33,509 nucleotides of DNA from JBBQWT01 sp038210375 (lineage in GTDB: Bacteria > Acidobacteriota > Terriglobia > Terriglobales > Acidobacteriaceae). Each line of letters begins with the position of its first letter. Within the stretch, counting starts at the first letter, position 1. The stretch is taken from positions 1 through 33,509 of the forward strand of contig JBBQWT010000032.1 of NCBI GenBank assembly GCA_038210375.1, in the 5' to 3' direction. Position numbers and translations under genes: made by a program. Shown one piece after another: positions 1-7,768 of the stretch. The notes beneath the pieces are model-generated. The model made no database searches, was not told the origin of the DNA, and saw only the letters and a program-made list of their open reading frames with translations.

Positions 1-899
1 AATGCGCTGATTTTCTTTTTGCGCAGATGGCGGCAACACCCCGCGATCAGAGCCCGCCCGATGCCTTTTCCCTGGTGCTCGGGGACAACGCACACCTGGG
101 TCACATGGCCCACGTCACTGCGTACCCGCGAGCATAACAACAAGCCGATCTGGGTTTGGGTGACGCGGTCGATGGCTACCAGCGAGCTTTCCGGATCGAA
201 CTGGCCGCACCCGGGGAAGCGCACGATGTTGTTAAGGAAGCGCAGCGACCCGGCGATTCCGCGATACTGGTCGTTGATCTCGGCATCGAGGTGTCCGCGA
301 TAGGACGCGGTGATGACCCCGGCGCTGGGTTGAAAATCCTGCTCCGTCCACTTCCTGATCTCGACGTTGACCAGGCTGGCTGCCGCCGGGGCGGTCCCAT
401 TAGTGCGCACCGCTCGCGGCGCGGCCTCGGCCAGCGACTTCATCATGAATAACCGAGTCCAGCGCCGGAACCCGTTCTGCATAAAAGGGCGGACAATGCT
501 GCCTTCATCGTGCAGCAATAGTTGCGCCTCGATGCGGCTGACTCCGGGAGATTGTTGCAGGGTTTCGATCACATGGGTGAGCAATTTCTCTTCGAGGCCG
601 TTCTCGCCGGGCTTTTTCGGTTTGGCCGCGGTCTCGGGCGCCGTTCCCGGCCCGGGCGCCACAAATAGGTCGCCGATCACTCCCTTGCTGCCCTCATAGA
701 CGAAAAACGCGTATCCCGATGCCCGCCCGCCTTCCATGGCGGCATAGCCGGGAAGGATTTTGGCGTCCACGTAGCGCAGCACCATCTCCGCCGAAGTGGT
801 GTAATCCCACGCCATGCGCTGCGCCCAGCGCCGGGTCTCGGACTCCATGAGCGGGCGCAGGTCAGTCGAATTCAGGTGTCGTAAGTCGAGGATTTCCAT
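1..899 (-). CDS. GNAT-family N-acetyltransferase, two-domain, 3' end cut by window edge
   Basis: The frame is open from an ATG at 899 down to base 1, giving 299 codons with no stop, so the C-terminus lies outside the window. The last visible stretch carries the acetyl-CoA binding motif A of GNAT enzymes, QGKGIGRA at about residues 276-283, preceded by the hydrophobic strand VTQVCVVPEH. The first half (about residues 1-150) also looks GNAT-like (a strand rich in aromatic residues, then GDLFVAP) but lacks a clear Q/RxxGxG/A motif. This suggests a tandem GNAT protein with a degenerate N-terminal copy. The family moves an acetyl group from acetyl-CoA to an amine; the substrate cannot be read from sequence. 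No strong ribosome binding site precedes the ATG, so the start is tentative. A 229-bp gap separates it from the upstream small gene, so it is probably transcribed on its own. Confidence 0.8.
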   Translation of the reverse strand, partial: MEILDLRHLNSTDLRPLMESETRRWAQRMAWDYTTSAEMVLRYVDAKILPGYAAMEGGRASGYAFFVYEGSKGVIGDLFVAPGPGTAPETAAKPKKPGENGLEEKLLTHVIETLQQSPGVSRIEAQLLLHDEGSIVRPFMQNGFRRWTRLFMMKSLAEAAPRAVRTNGTAPAAASLVNVEIRKWTEQDFQPSAGVITASYRGHLDAEINDQYRGIAGSLRFLNNIVRFPGCGQFDPESSLVAIDRVTQTQIGLLLCSRVRSDVGHVTQVCVVPEHQGKGIGRALIAGCCRHLRKKKISA

Positions 900-1107
900 G
901 GGTTGCAGCGGCGCCAGCCTGCATCAGCGGGGGAGTACACATCGCAGGTGGCAGCCAGGACATTGAGACGGGGTTCACGCCTGTCGGTCAAAAGGTGCGA
1001 ATTCAGTCTATGTCGTGCGCCGGGCAGGCACAACCACAGGCAACGCAGGGAACCACAAGGGATAGCGGAACCGAGGTGGTTAATTGCGTTTCATAGTTCG
1101 GGGGCGA

Positions 1108-1122
1108 CCTAGAATATCTAGG
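1108..1122. other. small perfect hairpin in intergenic gap
   Basis: CCTAGA (1108-1113) and TCTAGG (1117-1122) form a 6-bp stem with a 3-nt loop, just past the stop of the 62-residue gene. There is no T-run on either side, so terminator function is doubtful. I see nothing else in the gap 900-1128. Confidence 0.25.
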
Positions 1123-1128
1123 AGCGAG

Positions 1129-1317
1129 CTACCGCTTCATCACCCACATGGCCCAGCCCACCAAGACAGTCCCCAGCACAAACATGCAGAAGCAATACAC
1201 CCCATAACGCAGCATGGTCCTGGGAGTATTGCGCTGGGTAATGCCAAACACGATCGACGCGAAAAACGCGAAGGTGATGGCCGCGGACAGGTGCGAGAGG
1301 GTAATGGTTTCAGTCAT
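1129..1317 (-). CDS. small two-helix membrane protein, unknown function
   Basis: This 62-residue protein has two predicted membrane segments, about residues 8-27 and 37-58, joined by a short basic loop (TQRNTPRTMLR) and ending in WVMKR. Its ATG (1315-1317) overlaps the TGA of the upstream membrane-protein gene as ATGA, a typical sign of translational coupling. That makes it a likely real gene despite its size. I recognise no family. The coupling suggests that the two proteins are made in similar amounts and may sit together in the inner membrane; this is inference only. Confidence 0.6.
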   Translation of the reverse strand: MTETITLSHLSAAITFAFFASIVFGITQRNTPRTMLRYGVYCFCMFVLGTVLVGWAMWVMKR

Positions 1318-1739
1318 GGTTTTTTCCCCATGGCGATGTCATAGGCATCGACTGCGCTGATGAAATTCAGAAGGCCGGCCACGATGATGAACTTGGTGCC
1401 GTAGTCGGCGGTCGCCAGTTGGATGGCGCCGTGGCCCCAATCCATGGCGCGGGTGAGGAAGTAGAGCCCGCCGGCGCACAGGTCGCCGATGAAGCCCAGC
1501 ATGTCCAGGATGTCGCCCGAGTTGAGTAGGTAGATCTTGCCCTGCATCCTCAGGCCCATGAAGAACAAGCCGGCAATCGAGATCAGTAGCAGCAGGCCGC
1601 GATAAAACCGGCCCTGCAAAAAGTGTCCGCCGCCGGGAATCAGCCAACCCAGAAGCAGCGAGCCCACTGCCAGCTTGGTCACGCGCCGCGCGACCTTGAC
1701 TCCCATGTTGCGGCCTACGGTGTCAGCTTTGTTGTGCAT
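1314..1739 (-). CDS. small multi-pass membrane protein, DUF6677-like
   Basis: This 141-residue protein has a basic N-terminus (residues 1-20) followed by about four hydrophobic segments (roughly 22-37, 48-63, 80-100 and 115-135). The first helix is followed by the motif GGGHFLQGRFYRG. A Gly-rich turn before a Q/G-R-x-x-R-G segment recalls TM2-type and DUF6677 membrane proteins, the latter known to me mainly from Acidobacteria. I assign the family from memory, so treat it as likely rather than proven. The gene starts 33 bp after the M24 peptidase stop and overlaps the next small gene by 4 bp, so peptidase, this gene and the 62-residue gene probably form one transcript. Function is unknown. Confidence 0.7.
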   Translation of the reverse strand: MHNKADTVGRNMGVKVARRVTKLAVGSLLLGWLIPGGGHFLQGRFYRGLLLLISIAGLFFMGLRMQGKIYLLNSGDILDMLGFIGDLCAGGLYFLTRAMDWGHGAIQLATADYGTKFIIVAGLLNFISAVDAYDIAMGKKP

Positions 1740-1772
1740 GCCGCCGCCCGGAGTAAATGATTTGCAGAATCA

Positions 1773-2939
1773 TCAAGCCAGCACCAGCTCTCTCTGGATC
1801 TTGCCTGTGACTTCGGCCGCTTTTTCGCGCACCAGCACGTTCACTTCGCTGCGCACGCCGAAAGAGGGCAGATAGATTCCCGGCTCAACCGAAAAACAGC
1901 TGTTGGGAATGATCTCGCGCTCGTCCTGGGTCTCAAGGTTGTCCATGTTGGCGCCGTTGGCGTGGATGCTGCTGCCAATCGAGTGACCGGTGCGGTGGGT
2001 GAAGTATTGCCCGTATCCGGCCTCGCCGATAAACGAGCGCGTGGCCTGATCCACCTCCCAGCCGGCGATTTTCTTCCGCGCGGCAATCGCATCCTGCACC
2101 GTCTTTACCCCGGCATCACGCGCATCACGCACGATGGCGAACACCTTTTTCTGCTCGTCGCTGGGTGCGCCGTCAATGACTCCGGTCCAGGTGATGTCGT
2201 AATAGGTCGCGCCCGGCGTGTTTTTCTTGCCAAAGATATCGAGCAGCAGAAAATCACCTTTGCGGATGGGCGTGGTGCGATCGCGCGTGGGCTCGTAATG
2301 CGGATCGGCGCTATTGGCGTTCACGCCCACGATAGGGGGGTCTTCGGTGATCACGTTGTCGCGTTTCATGGCCTCGACGATCCATTGCTGGATCTCGTAT
2401 TCGTGGGTGCCGCCGTTGCGCACCCGGCGTCCGGCCTCGGCGAATGCGCCGGCCGTCACCGCGTCGATGACGTCGCGCGCGGCAAAATGCGAAGCGATCT
2501 GTTCGTCAGTCCAGGTGGCTTCGAAGCGCGCCACCAGGTCGCCGGAGCTGACCACGGTGTTGCCGAAGCTGCGGATGAGCTCAACTGTTCCCGCATCCAC
2601 CAGTCCGATGTAGGGGATGAGGTTATTGGGCGAATACTGCATCGCCACCTTGGGATAATTTTCCAGCAACTGCTTCAGGTTTCCCCACAACTCCTGCCAC
2701 GACGAGTACGACAGCTTACTGCCGGGCAGGGAATCCAGGTGGCCGGGCTCGATACGGTGAACCAGCTTCACCGGGTCGCCGGTGGCCGGAATCACGTAGA
2801 ACCAGCGGCGCGTGATCATTGTGGTTTCGGAAAGGCCCAGCACCCGGTAGGCAATGGGATCACGGTGATGGTGGTCATAAAACAACCAGGCATCGAATTT
2901 GCGCTCTTGCAGCGCCGACTGTATCGCAGCTAATTCCAT
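1773..2939 (-). CDS. M24-family metallopeptidase (Xaa-Pro aminopeptidase-like)
   Basis: This 388-residue protein has the creatinase/prolidase fold: an N-terminal domain (about 1-140) and a C-terminal pita-bread M24 domain (about 145-385). All five expected metal ligands are visible: Asp234 (LLLDIFG), Asp248 (YYDITWTG), His319 (HRTGHSIG), Glu352 (VEPGIY) and Glu365 (RSEVNV). A dinuclear-metal peptidase that cleaves the residue before proline is therefore likely, although creatinase-type relatives share the fold. It lacks a signal peptide and should be cytoplasmic. A GGGAG ribosome binding site lies 3 nt before the ATG. It is the first gene of a probable transcript with two small membrane-protein genes, and it lies downstream of the OPT and SSS transporter genes, which fits use of imported peptides (inference). 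Confidence 0.92.
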   Translation of the reverse strand: MELAAIQSALQERKFDAWLFYDHHHRDPIAYRVLGLSETTMITRRWFYVIPATGDPVKLVHRIEPGHLDSLPGSKLSYSSWQELWGNLKQLLENYPKVAMQYSPNNLIPYIGLVDAGTVELIRSFGNTVVSSGDLVARFEATWTDEQIASHFAARDVIDAVTAGAFAEAGRRVRNGGTHEYEIQQWIVEAMKRDNVITEDPPIVGVNANSADPHYEPTRDRTTPIRKGDFLLLDIFGKKNTPGATYYDITWTGVIDGAPSDEQKKVFAIVRDARDAGVKTVQDAIAARKKIAGWEVDQATRSFIGEAGYGQYFTHRTGHSIGSSIHANGANMDNLETQDEREIIPNSCFSVEPGIYLPSFGVRSEVNVLVREKAAEVTGKIQRELVLA

Positions 2940-3062
2940 AGGCTCCCTATTGTAATCAAAGCGGCGGTAAGAGTCTGCGTCACAACCAGAGCACTCGGTT
3001 TAGAAGTTCTCGTTCTTTGGTAGAAGCAACGGCCGAAGCCCAAACTCTGAAGATCAATTATT

Positions 3063-3082
3063 CAGTAGGCGAAAGCCCACTG
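3063..3082 (-). terminator. hairpin after the symporter gene
   Basis: Read on the minus strand, CAGTGGGC and GCCTACTG form an 8-bp stem (one G-U pair) around a 4-nt TTTC loop. It starts 37 nt past the symporter stop and is followed by AATAATT. The T-run is poor, so this is only a plausible terminator. The rest of the 2940-3118 gap shows no other structure. Confidence 0.4.
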
Positions 3083-3118
3083 CTTTCACCGAAATGCAAA
3101 AGATTTCTTTGGGTCTCT

Positions 3119-4564
3119 TTACTTTGCAGGCTCCGCATCTTCAAAGAACGGCTGCCACTGTTCCGGCCGCGGCGGCGGGGTCAGCAGGCTGACCGCAATC
3201 AACGCGATCAGCGACGCCAGCAAGGCGGGGAAGATGGCGTCACGCGCCGCCCACGCCGGCGGAAGCAGGTTCTTGCCCAGGTCCCAGAACACGGTCACCA
3301 CCGTTCCCGCTGCAATGGAGGTCACGGCCCCGGCGGCGGTCGCGCGTTTCCAGAAGAATGCCGCCATGACCACCGGGGTGATGGCCGCCGAATAAATGGT
3401 GTAGGCGTACAGCGCTTTTTCGAGGATTGACGTGGTATACGCGCCCTGGATCAGCGCCCAGATGCCCAGGCCGACCACCAGGAACCGCGATACGAAAAGG
3501 ATGTTCTTATTGCTGGCCCCGGGATTCATGTAGCGCACGTACACGTCGCTGATCAGGTTGGTGGCCGGTGAAAATAAATAGTTATTGGCGGTGGAGATGA
3601 CCTTGGCGAAGACCGCGCCCATGAGCAGCGCGCCGATGAAGGCCGGCAACCCGTTGCGGGCGGTGTAGGGAATGATCTCGCGCGGATTCTGTGCTATTTC
3701 CGCCACCCCGATGAAGGTTGCGGAGCCGATGACGGCGAGGGTCACGATGAGGGTTTCCAGTACGATGGTCCCGCCGATCCACCCGACCACGGCATTGCGC
3801 GCATCCCGCGCCGTCTTGGCGGAGAAAAATTTCTGGTACATGCTCTGGTTGCCCAGCATGAGCAGGAACGTGGGAAAGAAATATTCCAGCGCCTTGGTCA
3901 GCGTGAGGTGGCCCAGCACCTGGAAGTGGTCCGCGGGCAGGCGCGCGTGCAGGCCATCCCAGCCTCCCACCCTGCTCAGCAGCATGGGCACCGCCACCAG
4001 CGAGGTAAACGTGATCAGCAAGCCGATGACGACATCGACATATGCGACGGACGACATGCCCGCCAGCGCGGTAAAGATGATGACAAACCCGGCGATGATG
4101 TACATGCCGGCATTCTTATCGATGCCGAAGGCCAGGTGCAGAATGTCACCGCCGCCGCGAAACTGGTATGAAGTGATGGCGGTGAACGCGAACAGGATGG
4201 CAATCACGCCCAGCACCCGTGCCGCCGAGTTGTAGCGCGCCTCCAGCAGGTCGGGGATGGTCAGCTTGGCGAACCTGCGTGCCCGGGGCGCGACGAAATA
4301 AATGATCAGCAGTCCCGCCCAGCCGCCGGCCGGCTGCCAGAGCGCGGCAAACCCGTTGCGGTAGGCATTCTCCGCTCCGGCAAACAGCGAGCCCGCGCCG
4401 ATCCACGAGGAGAGCAGGGTGGCCACCAGCACATAGGCCGGCAGCGAACGACCCGCCACCACAAAATCTTCTTTGGTCTTGACCGTGTGAATGCGCGCGA
4501 TGCTGACCCAAAGCAGCACCACAGCGATCACCGCCAGAACGACAACGTAAAGGTTCAGCGTCAT
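3119..4564 (-). CDS. sodium:solute symporter family (SSS) transporter
   Basis: This 481-residue, very hydrophobic protein has about 13 predicted membrane helices and short loops, the usual size for the SSS family (PutP/PanF type). Family hallmarks are visible: the early motif DFVVAGRSLP with the following helix and SWIGAGSLFAGAENAY (about residues 30-70), and a long helix near residue 300 ending in ANNYLFSPATNLISDVYVRY, which matches the conserved TM8 region. Such proteins import a solute with Na+ across the inner membrane; the substrate cannot be told. An AAGGA ribosome binding site lies about 9 nt before the ATG. The gene begins 44 bp after yggS, so OPT, yggS and this gene may share a transcript. 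Confidence 0.9.
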   Translation of the reverse strand: MTLNLYVVVLAVIAVVLLWVSIARIHTVKTKEDFVVAGRSLPAYVLVATLLSSWIGAGSLFAGAENAYRNGFAALWQPAGGWAGLLIIYFVAPRARRFAKLTIPDLLEARYNSAARVLGVIAILFAFTAITSYQFRGGGDILHLAFGIDKNAGMYIIAGFVIIFTALAGMSSVAYVDVVIGLLITFTSLVAVPMLLSRVGGWDGLHARLPADHFQVLGHLTLTKALEYFFPTFLLMLGNQSMYQKFFSAKTARDARNAVVGWIGGTIVLETLIVTLAVIGSATFIGVAEIAQNPREIIPYTARNGLPAFIGALLMGAVFAKVISTANNYLFSPATNLISDVYVRYMNPGASNKNILFVSRFLVVGLGIWALIQGAYTTSILEKALYAYTIYSAAITPVVMAAFFWKRATAAGAVTSIAAGTVVTVFWDLGKNLLPPAWAARDAIFPALLASLIALIAVSLLTPPPRPEQWQPFFEDAEPAK

Positions 4565-4608
4565 GAGCCCATCCTTAAGTCAAGACATTCTAGCCTAATG
4601 AGCGGGTG

Positions 4609-5304
4609 CTATCGCGCCCCGAAAATCGCCGTACCCACGCGCACACAGGTTGATCCTTCTTCTATCGCCACTTCAAAATCCCCCGACATGCCCATGGAGA
4701 GAACGTCCCAGGAAATCCCTGCAATGCCCCGCACCGCAATCTGGTCACGCAGTTTACGCAACGCTCGAAAATAAATTCGAGAGTCTTCCGAATCAGGAGA
4801 ATAAGGAGGAATCGTCATCAACCCGCGAAAAGCTAGGTGTTGCAAACGCGGAATCGCACTCAGCAGAGACTCCAGTTCGGCCGACTCCGCGCGTACGCCA
4901 CTCTTGGCCGCCTGGTTGCCGGAGTTAACCTCTACCAGCACCGGCAAGACCTGGTTCGCAGCGCGGCAAGCGTCATTCAATTTTTCAGCGGTGCGCAGCG
5001 AATCGAGGGAATCGACTCCATGAAATATCTGTGCCGCCTTCGCGGCCTTGTTGGATTGCAGATGCCCGATCAGGCGGAATTCTGCGCCCTGGAGCGCCTC
5101 GAGAGCAGCAGACCTGGCGGCAAATTCCTGCACGCGGTTCTCGCCAAACAACCGCGCCCCGGCATGCCAGGCCTCGATGATGGAACTTGCCGGCTGGGTC
5201 TTGGTTACGCACATCAGCGCAACCTCATCGGGGTCTCGGCCTACCCGCCGCGCCGCGGCATCGATTCTGGCGCGAACCAATGCGATATGGGCCGCGATGG
5301 ACAT
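4609..5304 (-). CDS. yggS: YggS-family pyridoxal phosphate homeostasis protein (PLPBP)
   Basis: This 231-residue protein matches the usual length of YggS/PROSC proteins, single-domain PLP-binding TIM barrels that balance free pyridoxal phosphate and have no known enzyme activity. The PLP-lysine motif is CVTKTQP with Lys35. Other family landmarks follow: FGENRVQEF, FRLIGHLQSNKAAKA (His-Leu-Gln-Ser-Asn), VNSGNQAAKSGV, GLMTIPPY, SMGMSGDFEVAIEEGSTCVRVGTAIFG at the phosphate-binding C-terminal end. The start at 5304 lies only 20 bp after the OPT transporter stop, so the two are probably co-transcribed. In many bacteria yggS neighbours proC or yggT; here it sits between two transporter genes, which is unusual but may be only lineage-specific order. 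Confidence 0.95.
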   Translation of the reverse strand: MSIAAHIALVRARIDAAARRVGRDPDEVALMCVTKTQPASSIIEAWHAGARLFGENRVQEFAARSAALEALQGAEFRLIGHLQSNKAAKAAQIFHGVDSLDSLRTAEKLNDACRAANQVLPVLVEVNSGNQAAKSGVRAESAELESLLSAIPRLQHLAFRGLMTIPPYSPDSEDSRIYFRALRKLRDQIAVRGIAGISWDVLSMGMSGDFEVAIEEGSTCVRVGTAIFGAR

Positions 5305-5324
5305 ATGCGTGTTCCGCAGCGCCG

Positions 5325-7556
5325 CTACTTTTTCACTGGAGGAGTGTCCCCGATCTCCAGGGGCTTGCGCGCGAAGTAGAACAACGACGCCGCCAGCAGG
5401 GCGAAAGCGATCACCGACACCAGGTTATGTTGCAGAAAGCTCATGGGAGCGCCGAATTTCAGCAAATCCCTGGCGATAAGATGCTTGCCTTCGAGAACTT
5501 TCAGCACGATACCCAGCAGGCCGACGATGCCGCCGGCGGCAATCAATCCGCTGGCAAAAAGCGAGCCCGGACTGACCTCGCTCTCAGGATTCGACCCGTC
5601 CTTGCTGCGTTTGCCCGCCTCTTCCACCAGCCAGCGCACCACGCCGCCACAGAAGATCGCCAGCGTCGTGGCGATCGGCAAATACGCTCCCACCGCGAAG
5701 GCCAGAGACCGGATGCCCAGCAGCTCTACCGCGATCACCAGGAAAACCCCCAGCAGCACCAGTCCCCACGGGAGTTTGTGGGTAAGGATGCCGTTGATGA
5801 CGACCGACATCAACTTGGCCTGAGGAGCGGCGGCGGATTTGCTGCCGATTCCCTGGATCCATTGCACTTCGATCTGCTTGGTTTGCGAGTTATAAAGATA
5901 TTTTCCGTCGGCCACGGTCGCCGAGCTTAGCGCGTTCAGCAGCATGAACTGGCTGCCCTTGCCGCTCTTGTCGCCATCCGGACCGGCAATGGTGAAGGTG
6001 TCGCGATCGAATTGCTGCTTTTCCACCACCACCCCGGCGGGCAACGCCGAAATATCAATGGGGATGATCACCGGGTGAAATTCTTCCAGGCCCTTGTTCA
6101 TCAGGCCCAGAGTGATGCCGATGGCGAACACCGAGCTGACCACGCCGATCATCAAGCCGATCTGCTGCTTGCGCGGGGTCGCACCGACCAGGTAGCCGGT
6201 TTTCAAATCCTGCGAGGTGTTTCCGGCGTTGGCGGCGGCGATACAGACCACCGCTCCAATCGACAAGGCCAGCGCGCCATAAGCGGCGGCCGTCCAGTGC
6301 AGTACCAGGAAGACCGCGGTGGTGCCCATGAGGGTGGCGATCGCCATCCCCGAGATGGGGTTCGACGAGCTGCCGATCAGTCCGGTAATGCGCGAGGAGA
6401 CGGTGACAAAAAGAAAGCCGAACACAATCACGAACAGCGCCGCCACCAGGTTTTCATACCACGCCGTAGGAGCGCCGAGCACAGGTTTGAACGTCAACAA
6501 CACCCACATCATAACCAGTAAAACCGCGGTGCCTACCAAGGCAAACGAAATGGGCAGATCGTCATCGGTGCGCTTCTGCGCGGTGCGCGAGGCCGCGCTG
6601 CGCCCCAGGTCTTTGGCGCCGGCTTTCAGGGCGCCCACGATGGTGGGAACGGTCTTCAGCAGGGTAATCAAACCCGCAGCGGCCACCGCTCCTGCCCCGA
6701 TGGGCTTGATGTACGTGCCCCACAGTTCCCCCGGGCTCATATCCATAATTACCTTGGTGCCGGGATACAGAGGAACGGGCAGTCCCGACCCGAAAAATTT
6801 AATAGCGGGCATCAAGACCAGCCAGGAGAAGACGCCGCCGGCCACGATGATTCCGGCAATGCGCGGTCCGATGATGTAGCCCACTCCCAGGTATTCCGAG
6901 GTAGTCGCGGCCTGCACCGAAGCGCCGGGCAGCCATCGCGGCTGGTATTCCGGGGTGTCGGGCCAGGCCGCGAACAGAGCGCCATTCTGGAAAAAGGTGT
7001 AGAGGGCGCCCAGGCCCAGGCCCCAGAAAACGCGGCTGGCAAAAGATCCGCCACGGTCGCCGGCGATCAGAACATCGGCACAGGCCGTGCCTTCAGGATA
7101 AAGAAGGTGTCCGTGCTCTTTAACGATGAGCTGGCGGCGCAAGGGAATCATGAAAAACACGCCCAGGCAGCCGCCCACGAAGGCCAGCAGAAAGATTCGC
7201 GAATATTCCAGGGGAAAGCCTAAAAAAATCAGCGCCGGAATGGTGAAGATCACGCCGCCGGCCACCGATTCTCCGGCCGACCCGATGGTCTGCACGATGT
7301 TGTTTTCGAGAATGCTGGCCCGGCCGAATGCGCGCAGGATGCTGATGGAGAGCACCGCGATGGGGATGGAAGCTGAAACCGTTAGCCCGGCGCGCAGCCC
7401 CACGTAAACCGTAACCGCGCCGAACAATACCCCAAAGAATATTCCCAGGATGATGGCGCGTATGGTGAATTCCGGCCGCCCGTCATTGGCCGAAACATAG
7501 GGTTGAAAAGTGGGCTCAGCTACAGGGAATTCAGCAGTATCGGAAAGGTCAGCCAC
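5325..7556 (-). CDS. OPT-family oligopeptide transporter
   Basis: With the start chosen here the protein has 743 residues. It is a large integral membrane protein of the OPT family (proton-coupled uptake of peptides or metal chelates), with about 14-16 predicted helices. Family motifs include the early segment EFTIRAIILGIFFGVLFGAVTVYVGLRAGLT, YPEGTACADVL and the late motif APQAKLMSVVINGIL, typical of bacterial OPT members. A soluble insert of about 90 residues (around 485-580) precedes that motif. A longer reading from TTG at 7589 is possible, but a perfect GGAGG ribosome binding site lies 7 nt before GTG 7556, so I chose the GTG. It leads a probable OPT-yggS-SSS unit and is divergent from the YVTN lipoprotein gene. 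The substrate is unknown. Confidence 0.93.
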   Translation of the reverse strand: MADLSDTAEFPVAEPTFQPYVSANDGRPEFTIRAIILGIFFGVLFGAVTVYVGLRAGLTVSASIPIAVLSISILRAFGRASILENNIVQTIGSAGESVAGGVIFTIPALIFLGFPLEYSRIFLLAFVGGCLGVFFMIPLRRQLIVKEHGHLLYPEGTACADVLIAGDRGGSFASRVFWGLGLGALYTFFQNGALFAAWPDTPEYQPRWLPGASVQAATTSEYLGVGYIIGPRIAGIIVAGGVFSWLVLMPAIKFFGSGLPVPLYPGTKVIMDMSPGELWGTYIKPIGAGAVAAAGLITLLKTVPTIVGALKAGAKDLGRSAASRTAQKRTDDDLPISFALVGTAVLLVMMWVLLTFKPVLGAPTAWYENLVAALFVIVFGFLFVTVSSRITGLIGSSSNPISGMAIATLMGTTAVFLVLHWTAAAYGALALSIGAVVCIAAANAGNTSQDLKTGYLVGATPRKQQIGLMIGVVSSVFAIGITLGLMNKGLEEFHPVIIPIDISALPAGVVVEKQQFDRDTFTIAGPDGDKSGKGSQFMLLNALSSATVADGKYLYNSQTKQIEVQWIQGIGSKSAAAPQAKLMSVVINGILTHKLPWGLVLLGVFLVIAVELLGIRSLAFAVGAYLPIATTLAIFCGGVVRWLVEEAGKRSKDGSNPESEVSPGSLFASGLIAAGGIVGLLGIVLKVLEGKHLIARDLLKFGAPMSFLQHNLVSVIAFALLAASLFYFARKPLEIGDTPPVKK

Positions 7557-7563
7557 GGGAGAT

Positions 7564-7568
7564 CCTCC
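7564..7568 (-). promoter_or_regulatory. ribosome binding site fixing the OPT start
   Basis: GGAGG on the minus strand with 7 nt to GTG at 7556. No such site precedes the TTG at 7589, so the shorter protein is preferred. Confidence 0.7.
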
Positions 7569-7712
7569 GCCATCGTTCGTTTTGGCCAATCAGCGCGAGC
7601 GCACGCGAAAATAGCATGCGGAGAGCGGAGAATACAAGTCGGGAGGCTGATTTCGTCCTTCCGCCGGGACCCGTAAAGCCGACAACCGCTAGCGCGCCGC
7701 GAAAGATGCCTC

Positions 7713-7718
7713 TACAAT
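7713..7718 (+). promoter_or_regulatory. candidate -10 element for the YVTN lipoprotein gene
   Basis: TACAAT followed by A lies 50 nt before the GTG start. A convincing -35 hexamer is missing at 17 bp. The same TACAATA heptamer stands before two other plus-strand genes in the window (9016 and 14384). Confidence 0.35.
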
Positions 7719-7768
7719 AAGAAGGTCGAATTTCCGGCGGCAATGCCGGGCTATCCAAGTGGAGTTCT

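Noticed and set aside
1962..2933. 323-residue frame antisense to the M24 peptidase
   Set aside because: The opposite strand encodes a complete peptidase with all metal ligands; the antisense frame has no family features.
3672..4235. 187-residue frame antisense to the symporter
   Set aside because: Shadow of the hydrophobic codons of the symporter; no domain or start signals.
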